Shown here: positions 1 through 5,792 of the stretch, one piece after another | Numbering within the stretch: the stretch's first letter is position 1 | How the letters are laid out: every line of letters starts with the position of its first letter | Assembly: GCA_964500525.1 (NCBI GenBank) | Contig: CAZCOE010000003.1 | Location: forward strand, 1 to 8,266 | Source: RGIG7378 sp964500525 | GTDB lineage: Bacteria; Bacillota; Clostridia; RGIG7378 | Reading direction: 5' to 3' | DNA length: 8,266 bases | Translations under genes and position numbers: made by a program | Notes under the pieces: generated by a model | What the model saw: only the letters and a program-made list of their open reading frames with translations | What the model was told of the DNA's origin: nothing | Databases searched by the model: none

Positions 1-315
1 GTAGGCTGGATTGGTGGTAGAGGCGCATTAAATCCAACTGCATTGAACAAGGCGGCTCCTACGGCTGAGTTTGCGAGAGCTGCGACATTATACGATAGTG
101 TACTAACAAAAGTAGCTACAGGAGGATATAGAACTCCAGGAATTGCAGCTAATGCGATAAGATTATCAGGATATAATCTAGCAAATCAATGGAATAAGAT
201 GATCGTCCATCAGGCAGGAAAATTACTAAAAAAATCCATGTTTTACAGTGGGATGGCTCTTTTCATAGGAACAGCAGGAAAGGGATTACTAATTAATATG
301 ATTTATGACAACTAG
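1..315 (+). CDS. C-terminal end of a polymorphic (RHS-type) toxin, 5' partial
   Basis: The frame is open from the first base of the window, so this is the tail of a larger protein (104 codons visible) and no true start is in view. The first residues read VGWIGGRGALNP; a glycine-rich GWIGGRGA stretch of this kind is common just inside C-terminal toxin tips of Gram-positive RHS and LXG proteins. The rest is a small tip with basic and amphipathic stretches (NQWNKM, GKLLKKS) and a hydrophobic C-terminal segment (SGMALFIGTAGKGLLINMI) that could insert in a membrane. A gene for a membrane protein starts 13 bases downstream, as expected for a toxin followed by its immunity gene. The toxin-tip role is inferred from composition and neighbourhood; I do not recognise a named toxin family and see no catalytic motif. 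Confidence 0.6.
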   Translation, partial: VGWIGGRGALNPTALNKAAPTAEFARAATLYDSVLTKVATGGYRTPGIAANAIRLSGYNLANQWNKMIVHQAGKLLKKSMFYSGMALFIGTAGKGLLINMIYDN

Positions 316-320
316 GAGGA
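313..320 (+). promoter_or_regulatory. Shine-Dalgarno overlapping the toxin stop codon
   Basis: TAGGAGGA spans the stop codon of the upstream toxin and lies 7 nt before the GTG at 328. It fixes that GTG as the start of the next gene, over the overlapping ATG-less frame that begins at 324, and suggests translational coupling of the two genes. Confidence 0.75.
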
Positions 321-327
321 AGATTGG

Positions 328-822
328 GTGGTTTTATTAGTGTTGCTGATATTATGTTCAGATCCGTTCCTATTAAATCGATGGAAAAAGAAATATTTTA
401 CTGCAAGAGAATTTATTGCAATAGATTCGCATGCAGAAGAAAGAGCATCCAATTATTTTTATGGATTTACCTTTGTTATGGTATCAGTGATAACTTGTCT
501 TGCCTGCGTCGAAAAGGGAGTGTTTGATCAAAAATATACAAGGATGGTTCTTTTTGTCTTGATTTCGATGCTATCATTGCATTTGGGCTTTTCAACTAGA
601 TGCATTTATCTTGATGGTAATGACATTGTATATAAACATATTTTTAGGACGAAAAGAATTACGATATGTCCAGAAACAAAAATAGTACAAAAGGGTGATA
701 TATTTTCTATAAAAAATGGACATGATTCCATTAGGATTGATGTCCGCAGTTTTGAAGGAATATGGAGTCTTATTTATAGAGTTGAGATGATAAGAGATAG
801 CCTTGGACCAGTCTACAAATAA
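328..822 (+). CDS. Putative membrane-associated immunity protein
   Basis: This 164-aa protein has a GTG start with a strong ribosome-binding site 7 nt upstream. It has a very short hydrophobic N-terminus (MVLLVLLILC, residues 1-10) and two further hydrophobic segments near residues 44-61 (FYGFTFVMVSVITCLACV) and 73-88 (VLFVLISMLSLHLGFS). A soluble C-terminal part of about 75 residues follows, containing YLDGNDIVYKHIF and then alternating short strands. That strand pattern, ending in a helix, resembles small bacterial PH-like domains attached to membrane hairpins, as in several uncharacterised Firmicutes families; this is my judgement, not a search result. The position directly behind a toxin tip suggests it protects the cell from that toxin, and a membrane protein fits a toxin with a hydrophobic tip. 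It could also be an unrelated small membrane protein. Confidence 0.6.
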   Translation: MVLLVLLILCSDPFLLNRWKKKYFTAREFIAIDSHAEERASNYFYGFTFVMVSVITCLACVEKGVFDQKYTRMVLFVLISMLSLHLGFSTRCIYLDGNDIVYKHIFRTKRITICPETKIVQKGDIFSIKNGHDSIRIDVRSFEGIWSLIYRVEMIRDSLGPVYK

Positions 823-824
823 AA

Positions 825-858
825 ATCAAGCAGGAATTTGTGAACCTTGATGATTTTT
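825..858 (+). terminator. Weak Rho-independent terminator after the immunity gene
   Basis: ATCAAG at 825-830 pairs with CTTGAT at 846-851, and five T follow at 854-858. The stem is short with a 15-nt loop, and it starts just after the stop codon at 820-822. The position supports a terminator but the fold is weak. Confidence 0.4.
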
Positions 859-965
859 ATGCAGGTTGAAAAAAGAGCAATGTCTGAAAGGTGCAAATCC
901 TCAGAGACAGTGCTGTGGATATTTTCTGGACAGCCTAAGAGATGTTGCGATATACCTCGTGTAAA
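859..965. other. Unassigned stretch between immunity gene and RHS relic
   Basis: Nothing recognisable is seen here: no convincing open frame, no tRNA-like fold and no promoter. Recognisable RHS-like translation begins only at about 966. The stretch may be further decayed RHS sequence or a recombination joint. Confidence 0.4.
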
Positions 966-1069
966 ATGTACAAGTTCATCGATGGAGATGGCGTAGAGTA
1001 CGAATACGACTCCATTAACTAGCTGACACGAGTAAACGATAGTGTAAGTGGAGAGACGTGGGCCTATAA

Positions 1070-1214
1070 TATGGTCTTGCCTTTATAGGAAGTGAGCAGA
1101 TCCTGCCAGGTGCTGCCTCCAAAGCCATATGCAACTGTACTCTGGACTGTACCTAGGCTGCCCCTTGTATAGGCATATTTTTTCTTGGATAGGGTATTGC
1201 CTCCTAGGTCCATA
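1070..1214 (-). other. 145-bp RHS segment inverted in place
   Basis: The segment is bounded by TATGG (1070-1074) and CCATA (1210-1214), a 5-bp inverted repeat. Read on the minus strand it gives MDLGGNTLSKKKYAYTRGS and later TVAYGFGGSTWQDLLTSY, standard RHS-repeat text. The flanks are RHS on the plus strand: ETWAYN to the left and TYDSIGNPL to the right. When the 145 bases are reverse-complemented in place, the reading frame runs without stop from ETWAYN through MDLGGN and SYKGKTI into TYDSIGNPL, with both joints in the same codon phase. The simplest explanation is a single inversion inside a once-continuous RHS gene. Confidence 0.85.
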
Positions 1215-1256
1215 ACCTATGATTCCATAGGCAATCCCTTGGAGGATGGCACATGG

Positions 1257-1348
1257 GAAGATAGTGGGGCCCCCGGAAAAGCTTGCTTTTTTGGGGAGAG
1301 GAGGAGCGACGGAGGGAGTGATGCAATAGCGAAGAAGTAATAAGTTAA
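1257..1348. repeat. Palindromic non-RHS insert within the RHS relic
   Basis: Immediately after DGTW the RHS similarity stops, and it resumes only around 1349-1382 with the core domain. The intervening sequence has a near-perfect hairpin: CCCCGGAAAAG (1271-1281), loop CTTG, CTTTTTTGGGG (1286-1296), pairing over 11 bp with two G-T pairs. A purine-rich stretch follows, and a second small inverted pair AGCGAC (1305-1310) / GTCGCT (1349-1354). Compact palindromes of this sort are typical of REP- or MITE-like intergenic repeats. No flanking target duplication is evident and copy number cannot be judged from one window, so the mobile-repeat reading is an inference. Confidence 0.4.
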
Positions 1349-1529
1349 GTCGCTGTTGCGAACAAAAACGTAGTCCGCGACGACGATACAGAAACACAGC
1401 TATACTACCTGAACAGCAGATACTACAACCCGGACATGGGTCGGTTCAATAATGCGGACTCCTATGCGAGCACGGGATATGAACTCCTAGGCTCTAACAT
1501 GTTTGCATACTGTGGAAACAATCCGGTGA

Positions 1530-1847
1530 ATGGTGTGGATCCTACAGGAGAAGCATGGTGGCACAGTTGCCCCTAAAGTAACATCAGCAATAAATAATGA
1601 TATTATAGATTTGCCACGGACAGGAAGTGCTTTAAAATCTGATCCATATCACGCTTTTCCGAACATAGTAGATAACTATGCTGGATATGCAACAAAAAAT
1701 CCTATTAGCAATGGGACGCTCTATCAGCTTCAAGGTTCTCTAAATGGTACAGTAGGGAGATTCGAATGGATAATACAAAATCAACAAGTAACGCATCGTA
1801 TGTTTGTGCCGGGAGGCGGAATTAACGGAATTCCGATTAAACCATGA
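1530..1847 (+). CDS. Displaced RHS toxin tip, uncharacterised
   Basis: The open frame of 105 codons encodes a compact C-terminal module. Its first codons overlap the RHS core in another frame, and the ATG at 1530 lacks a good ribosome-binding site, so that start is probably not real. The RHS core frame (…VDPTGEAW) becomes continuous with this tip (GTVAPKVTSAIN…) if the T at 1559 is removed, so the tip was most likely the native end of this RHS protein or was stitched on at the conserved joint. Notable residues, numbered from 1530, are H41 in YHAFPNIVDNY, a GSLNG turn at 69-73, FEW at 78-80 and THR at 88-90, followed by FVPGGGINGIPIKP. I recall similar modules at the ends of Bacillota RHS/LXG toxins but cannot name the family or its activity. 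The downstream gene overlaps the stop codon, which fits an immunity partner. Confidence 0.65.
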   Translation: MVWILQEKHGGTVAPKVTSAINNDIIDLPRTGSALKSDPYHAFPNIVDNYAGYATKNPISNGTLYQLQGSLNGTVGRFEWIIQNQQVTHRMFVPGGGINGIPIKP

Positions 1848-2386
1848 ATAAACTATACAATTTAAAATATATGGGGTTTAAAATAACCTGGCATCTTATT
1901 GCAATAGGATTAATTGGCAACGATGAAATTCCACCTTTAATAACGCATCTTGATGTAGTAGAATATCTTGATGGCTTGCTGGAAGATACTAACGAACAGA
2001 CAGATGTCATTACTACACTTAATGTAGATAACATTATTGCTCTTATTATCGAAAAAGACGATTATACAAAATTCGACAATGTTCTAAAGGAACTAGCAAG
2101 AGAAGATGCTGCAGATATCTTTCTTCAAAAGCGAAAATGGAGAGCTTTTCTATTAAAACAATTGATAGATAATATTAGTGAAGATTGTTTGCAAGGCCTG
2201 CTAGAACTTATGGAGTTTTGGATATCGATGGGAAATCCGGAAGATTGTCCTCAGGCTTTTCCAAGCAATGATAACAAAAAAACTGCACAAGATTTTTTTA
2301 CACAAGCATCATACGAATTGAACATAAACAAAAATCGAGAGTGGCTAAATGAAGAAGTACTTAGTATTGTCAAATCCGAGGGTTAA
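1844..2386 (+). CDS. Putative immunity protein, DUF2247-like
   Basis: This 180-aa soluble, acidic, mostly helical protein has an ATG that overlaps the toxin tip's TGA (ATGA at 1844-1847). No strong Shine-Dalgarno lies at the usual distance, so translation probably depends on coupling; a second in-frame ATG occurs at residue 11 (MGFKITW). The layout resembles DUF2247-type proteins as I remember them: an N-terminal segment with KITWHLIAIGLIG, a central acidic region, a KRKWRAFLLKQLIDN helix at about 137, and a C-terminal motif of the type FWISMGNPEDCPQAFP. Those proteins are often found beside polymorphic toxins. The immunity role rests mainly on the four-base overlap with the toxin tip. The family name is moderately sure; the target toxin assignment is inferred. 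Confidence 0.65.
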   Translation: MNKLYNLKYMGFKITWHLIAIGLIGNDEIPPLITHLDVVEYLDGLLEDTNEQTDVITTLNVDNIIALIIEKDDYTKFDNVLKELAREDAADIFLQKRKWRAFLLKQLIDNISEDCLQGLLELMEFWISMGNPEDCPQAFPSNDNKKTAQDFFTQASYELNINKNREWLNEEVLSIVKSEG

Positions 2387-2616
2387 ATTTGCATATGATG
2401 CTTTATATGTTCTCATAGGGATAAGTGAAGAGTTGATATAATCCCAGCAAAGCACCCCCAGTGAAGGGTAAAGAGTCGAACATATGGAAATGGATTTTCA
2501 CAATAATGATGAGGCTAAGGTGATTACATCGGACCTATTTGTGGACGAATCAGGTGAATTTGTATATGAGTTTATGTGTGATTCCCTATGATACAAACCA
2601 GAACTGGAGGCCGCTT
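2387..2616. other. Intergenic stretch with a possible immunity-gene remnant
   Basis: This gap joins the toxin region to the regulator gene. An open stretch at 2484-2591 on the plus strand encodes 35 residues (MEMDFHNNDEAKVITSD… ending EFMCDSL). It is acidic and looks like the tail of a small soluble protein such as an immunity protein, but it has no convincing ribosome-binding site and is closed by a TAA 15 bases upstream of its ATG. I see no promoter or clear terminator; a 10-bp palindrome CCAGAACTGG occurs near 2597. The regulator on the other strand ends at 2617, so a boundary of the toxin island may lie here. Confidence 0.3.
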
Positions 2617-3708
2617 TTACCTGCTTAGTTCCTTGCGCATTGCCCGCCTCACCCGGTTAATGTGCCTCTCAAAGTCGCCGTTGGAAATCAGTTCCCCCAG
2701 GACAAGCTGAATATAGGTGGGAACGGTGCAGGAATAGAAGCTCAGCTCCCGTTGGAACAGCAGCGCCAGGTGTTTTGGCAAAACCATATATCCCGCCCGC
2801 AATGAGGGAGAAATGGTCTTTGAGAAGGTATTCATATAGATCACGTTATCCTTTGGGGAGTGGGAGAACAGTGTTTCCTCCCATTTCCTGGAAACAGAAA
2901 ACTCGGATTCAAAATCGTCCTCGATGATATACCGTTGACCCTGTTGGGCCCACCTGAGGTATTCGTGGCGCTTGGAGGCTGTTGCAGTAACCCCGCTGGG
3001 ATAGCTGCGATAGGGAGAAATGTGCAATATATCCGCCCGGCAGCCCTTGAGAGCTCCGCTGTCTATACCATCTTCGCCCAATTGCAATTTTTCCAGCCGC
3101 ACGTCGGAAGCGGTGTAAACCTGTTCAATCTTCTTGTATGAAGGGGATTCAATGGCATACACTTTGCTTCGTCCCAGGAGTTCCACAATCAGACTATACA
3201 GATATTCTGAACCGGAACCTATAATAATCTGGTCGATTTCGGCAGTAATGCCCCGGCTGCGGGCGAGATATTCCCGTATGGCTTCCCGGAGCTCAATCCG
3301 GCCGGAATTTGGAGAACGATCCAGAATGGATGGTCCCATATTGCTTATTACATTGCGCATTGTCCTGGCGAGAACGGAGAATGGGAACTCTGTGGCAGTC
3401 CCGTTATGCTGTTCTGATGCAGCAATACGCAGGGGTTCGGCCTTTGAGGAGGAGACAAATCCGTGGTCTGTGCGGAAAATTACAAAGTATCCGCTGCGTT
3501 CCCTGGCCTCTATATATCCTTCGTCGCACAGCAGGGCATAGGCATGTTCCACAGTTACAGTGCTTACGCCGGTCTCCTCTGCAATTACCCTCTTGGAAGG
3601 CAGCTTGCTGTTATAGGGATAAATCCGGTTTACAATATCGTCTCTCACATGCTTATATAACTGCAGATATGCAGGAACGTTCTGAGATTTTTGAATGATG
3701 TACCTCAT
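2617..3708 (-). CDS. pdxR: MocR/PdxR-family PLP-dependent transcriptional regulator, apparently C-terminally short
   Basis: A GntR-type winged helix-turn-helix occupies residues about 10-78 (PAYLQLYKHVRDDI, LPSKRVIAEETGVSTVTVEH, EGYIEARERSGYFV). A linker follows, then a fold-type-I aminotransferase-like domain from about 108. Seen there are SGRIELREAIREYL, a SGSEYLYSLI helix cap, YPSGVT at 236-241, the IIEDDFESEF motif (D264/D265, pyridine-nitrogen aspartate position) and FSKTISPSLRAGY with K297 as the PLP-aldimine lysine. The protein ends at 363 residues in HINRVRRAMRKELSR, whereas the family usually has roughly 450-490, so the last part of the small domain is absent. PdxR proteins sense PLP and control B6 synthesis or salvage; divergence from a pyridoxamine kinase supports that assignment. 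The ATG has no Shine-Dalgarno at normal distance (AAGGG lies 16 nt away). The symbol is by role and context. Confidence 0.8.
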   Translation of the reverse strand: MRYIIQKSQNVPAYLQLYKHVRDDIVNRIYPYNSKLPSKRVIAEETGVSTVTVEHAYALLCDEGYIEARERSGYFVIFRTDHGFVSSSKAEPLRIAASEQHNGTATEFPFSVLARTMRNVISNMGPSILDRSPNSGRIELREAIREYLARSRGITAEIDQIIIGSGSEYLYSLIVELLGRSKVYAIESPSYKKIEQVYTASDVRLEKLQLGEDGIDSGALKGCRADILHISPYRSYPSGVTATASKRHEYLRWAQQGQRYIIEDDFESEFSVSRKWEETLFSHSPKDNVIYMNTFSKTISPSLRAGYMVLPKHLALLFQRELSFYSCTVPTYIQLVLGELISNGDFERHINRVRRAMRKELSR

Positions 3709-3800
3709 CTGGTTATATAATATTCCCTTCTTCTGACCATTTTAATAGTACCAAAACCATTATATAATGGCCCACATCAAATTCAAGGAGAAGAGACAAG
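3709..3800. promoter_or_regulatory. Divergent regulator/kinase promoter with palindromic -10 and candidate operators
   Basis: The 14-bp perfect palindrome CCATTATATAATGG (3757-3770) contains TATAAT on both strands. Leftward, TTGAAT (minus strand, 3781-3786) lies 16 bp from TATAAT (3759-3764), a good sigma-A promoter for the regulator. Rightward, TATAAT at 3763-3768 has no good -35 (TTTTAA at 3740-3745), as expected for an activator-dependent kinase promoter. Upstream of it, ACC/ACCA motifs start at 3736, 3750 and 3756, including the partial direct repeat ACCATTTTAATA / ACCATTATATAA. The nonamer TTATATAAT also occurs at 3713-3721. The repeats are candidate MocR-type binding sites; this role is inferred. 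Confidence 0.6.
3785..3790 (+). promoter_or_regulatory. Ribosome-binding site supporting a GTG start
   Basis: AAGGAG lies 10 nt before the GTG at 3801, which is the start that gives the kinase its usual N-terminus; no ATG exists nearby in frame. Confidence 0.6.
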
Positions 3801-4625
3801 GTGCAGAATAATCAGCAAAAAAAGATTGCAGTCATCAACGACTTCTCCGGCTTCGGGCATTGTTCCATAGCGGCTTCACTGCCTATTATTTCCGCTCTGA
3901 AGGTACAGTGTTGTGCTCTGCCCACTTCTATCTTCTCCAATCACACAGGATACGATAGCTTTTACTATACCGACTACACAGAACATATGGAGGCCTATAT
4001 CCGGGAATGGGTGAAGCTGGGCCTGCATTTTCATGGTATTTTGACAGGATATCTGGGTTCACCGGAGCAGGTTAACATTGTGAAGGAATTTTTGGAGCGG
4101 TTCAAACGGGATGACACCATTACCGTTATTGATCCCGTCATGGGAGATGGTGGAGCCCTGTATCCCAGGTATTCGCCTCTGTTGGCCCGGCAGATGGGTG
4201 AAATAGTTCCCTATGCAGACATATTGACGCCAAACCTGACCGAGGCCTGTATATTGACCGGCACCCGGTACACACCGGACATAGGGGAGGCAGAGCTTGC
4301 TGAGATGTGTTGTAAGCTGAGCCAAATGGGCCCCGGGAAAATTGTGGTCTCCGGACTGGAGCGGGGAGATGACCTGGAGAACTTTGTCTACGAGGCAGGT
4401 AAACAGCCCCGGATTCTGCGGGAGCACAAGGTTGGCCCCTGCCGTTCGGGAACGGGAGATGTTTTTTCAGCCATTATTGCGGCAGATGCAGTTAATGGCG
4501 TGGACTTTATGGACTCGGTGTCCCACGCCTCATCCTTTATTGCCAAGGCTCTGCGGCGCACAGTTGAACTGGACCTGCCTGAACAGGACGGCATCTGTTT
4601 TGAGGATTTTTTGACCGAGATTTAG
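3801..4625 (+). CDS. pdxK: Pyridoxamine/pyridoxal kinase
   Basis: This cytoplasmic ribokinase-superfamily enzyme phosphorylates B6 vitamers with ATP to salvage pyridoxal phosphate. At 274 aa it has the normal length for the Firmicutes 'pyridoxamine kinase' group. Motifs in order: an N-terminal strand and substrate loop INDFSGFGHCSIAASLP (12-28), PTSIFSNHTGYD (41-52) for the vitamer pocket, GILTGYLGS (79-87), DPVMGDGG (111-118), TPNLTEA (143-149), and the ATP-site motif GTGDVFSA (217-224) with D220 as the catalytic base. GTG is the start codon. It lies divergent from the PdxR-like regulator and 14 nt before the S-component gene, so it heads a salvage operon. Which vitamer it prefers cannot be told from sequence alone. 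The symbol pdxK is by function; pdxY-type naming is possible. Confidence 0.9.
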   Translation: MQNNQQKKIAVINDFSGFGHCSIAASLPIISALKVQCCALPTSIFSNHTGYDSFYYTDYTEHMEAYIREWVKLGLHFHGILTGYLGSPEQVNIVKEFLERFKRDDTITVIDPVMGDGGALYPRYSPLLARQMGEIVPYADILTPNLTEACILTGTRYTPDIGEAELAEMCCKLSQMGPGKIVVSGLERGDDLENFVYEAGKQPRILREHKVGPCRSGTGDVFSAIIAADAVNGVDFMDSVSHASSFIAKALRRTVELDLPEQDGICFEDFLTEI

Positions 4626-4639
4626 GGAGAGATACCATT

Positions 4640-5152
4640 ATGAAAAACCGGAGAATAAGGCTGATATGCTTTACAGGAATATCTACAGCCTTGGTATTTG
4701 TGGTTACTGCGTATCTCCACATACCAACCTACAACGGATATGTTCATGTGGGAGACGGACTTATCTACATTGCCTCATGCCTGCTGCCCCGGCCCTATGC
4801 CGTATTTGTAGGTGCCGGAGGAGCGTTATTGGCGGATTGCCTTACGGGATATGCCATTTGGGCTCCCGGCTCTGTGCTGATCAAGGGGATTACGGTGCTG
4901 CTGTTCTCAAGTCGGCGGGATAAAATAATCTCCAAGAGAAACCTATGGGCTCTGCTGCCTGCAGCCATAATATGTGCAGGAGGATACTATCTCTATGAGA
5001 CCCTGATTACGGGCAGCTTTACAGCAGCCCTTGAGGGAATACCCAGTTCAATAACCCAATCGGTTGCGAGTTCCATTCTCTTTGTAATAATGGGATTGGC
5101 CCTGGACAGGATGGGTTTTAAGCAAAAGTTAATTGGAGGAAAGCAATTATGA
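4640..5152 (+). CDS. ECF transporter S component, probable B6-vitamer uptake
   Basis: This 170-aa integral membrane protein has about five or six hydrophobic segments, near residues 8-26, 38-52, 53-72, 76-90, 103-121 and 139-157. The N-terminal pattern is typical of small ECF S components: a basic start, helix 1, then HIPTYNGYVHVGDGLIYIASCLLP and ALLADCLTGYAIWAPGSVLIKG. Such proteins bind a vitamin and are energised by shared EcfA/A'/T units encoded elsewhere; none is in this window. Comparative genomics has described kinase-linked S components for pyridoxine-type vitamers (PdxU/PdxU2), and the position right behind the kinase suggests that role. AGGGAG lies upstream of the ATG. The last codons overlap the next gene by ATGA. 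Substrate is inferred from context; another vitamin cannot be excluded. Confidence 0.75.
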   Translation: MKNRRIRLICFTGISTALVFVVTAYLHIPTYNGYVHVGDGLIYIASCLLPRPYAVFVGAGGALLADCLTGYAIWAPGSVLIKGITVLLFSSRRDKIISKRNLWALLPAAIICAGGYYLYETLITGSFTAALEGIPSSITQSVASSILFVIMGLALDRMGFKQKLIGGKQL

Positions 5153-5754
5153 TGACTATTACATATACCGGTCACAATGGAATCTACGTAAACATGACCA
5201 ACCGCTGCCCCTGCGCATGCACCTTCTGCCTGCGCCACAACAAGGACTATGTGTTCAACTCCGACTCCCTGTGGCTGGAGCGGGAACCTACTGTACAGGA
5301 GGTATGCGACAGCATCGACACCTGGGACCTGGATAAATATGATGAGGTGGTGTTCTGCGGCTATGGCGAACCAACAGAACGGCTGGAGGACTTGCTTAAG
5401 GTAGCTGCCTATATCAGGTCAAAGAGCAATATTAAAATCCGAATTAACACCAACGGCTTGGCGGACCTGATCTGGAACCAGCAGACCGCACCTAAGCTGG
5501 CAGGATTGATCGATACCGTTTCCATCAGCCTGAATGCAACCAACAAGGAGGACTACCTTAAGTCCGTTCGTCCCAGGTTTGGCATAGACTCCTACGACGC
5601 CATGCTCAAGTTCGCAAAGGACTGCACCAAGTATGTGCCCGATGTGGTCATGACGGTGGTGGATGTGGTCACTACACAGGAGGAGCAGGAGGCCAGCCGC
5701 AAAATATGTGAATCTCTGGGCGTCCGGTTCAGACTTCGCCCATACGAGAGCTGA
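5149..5754 (+). CDS. TatD-associated radical SAM protein
   Basis: A small (201 aa) radical S-adenosylmethionine protein. The cluster motif CX3CX2C is C20, C24 and C27 in NRCPCACTFC. Next come FCGYGEPTERLEDLL (69-83, the GGE-like SAM-binding motif), IRINTNGL (98-105) and SISLNA, and a C-terminal VVMTVVDVV strand. Sequence style and size match the family annotated as 'TatD-linked radical SAM' in Firmicutes, whose substrate is unknown. GGAGG at 5135-5139 lies 9 nt from the ATG at 5149, and that ATG overlaps the upstream TGA; the second ATG (5152) is an alternative start. No TatD nuclease gene is adjacent here. Instead the gene is coupled to a B6 transporter S component, which is worth noting but does not prove a B6 role. 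Confidence 0.88.
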   Translation: MMTITYTGHNGIYVNMTNRCPCACTFCLRHNKDYVFNSDSLWLEREPTVQEVCDSIDTWDLDKYDEVVFCGYGEPTERLEDLLKVAAYIRSKSNIKIRINTNGLADLIWNQQTAPKLAGLIDTVSISLNATNKEDYLKSVRPRFGIDSYDAMLKFAKDCTKYVPDVVMTVVDVVTTQEEQEASRKICESLGVRFRLRPYES

Positions 5755-5792
5755 TAACATAGGCGAGAGACAATTTCAGATCCCAGATATAG

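Larger units (their letters stand above)
966..1576 (+). pseudogene. Decayed RHS-repeat protein gene, core C-terminal part
   Basis: Three blocks read as RHS/YD-repeat protein. Frame 3 from 966 gives FIDGDGVEYEYDSIN, a TAG at 1020-1022, then LTRVNDSVSGETWAYN. Frame 3 from 1212 gives ITYDSIGNPLEDGTW. Frame 2 from about 1385 gives DTETQLYYLNSRYYNPDMGR and then NMFAYCGNNPVNGVDPTG, the hallmark RHS-associated core that ends just before the toxin tip. Between blocks one and two lies a segment that is RHS only on the minus strand (see the 1070-1214 entry). Between blocks two and three the usual stretch of more than a hundred codons is missing and about 90-130 bp of unrelated sequence sits there. The nonsense codon, inversion, deletion and frame change make a full product impossible. 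In intact relatives this part forms the shell that encapsulates the toxin tip. RHS identity is firm; exact edges are approximate. Confidence 0.85.

Noticed and set aside
1070..1214. Site-specific phase-variation switch
   Set aside because: The flanking inverted repeats are only 5 bp and no recombinase gene is present in the window, so an active switch is not supported; only the inversion itself is claimed.
1083..1397. Minus-strand open frame of 104 codons
   Set aside because: It is explained by the inverted RHS segment (its last third is that segment in another frame) plus random open sequence; it has no ribosome-binding site.
3134..3698. Plus-strand open frames across the regulator
   Set aside because: They are antisense shadows of the MocR/PdxR gene, which has clear motifs on the minus strand.
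4059..4427. Minus-strand open frame within the kinase
   Set aside because: It is a shadow of the kinase gene, whose catalytic motifs lie on the plus strand.
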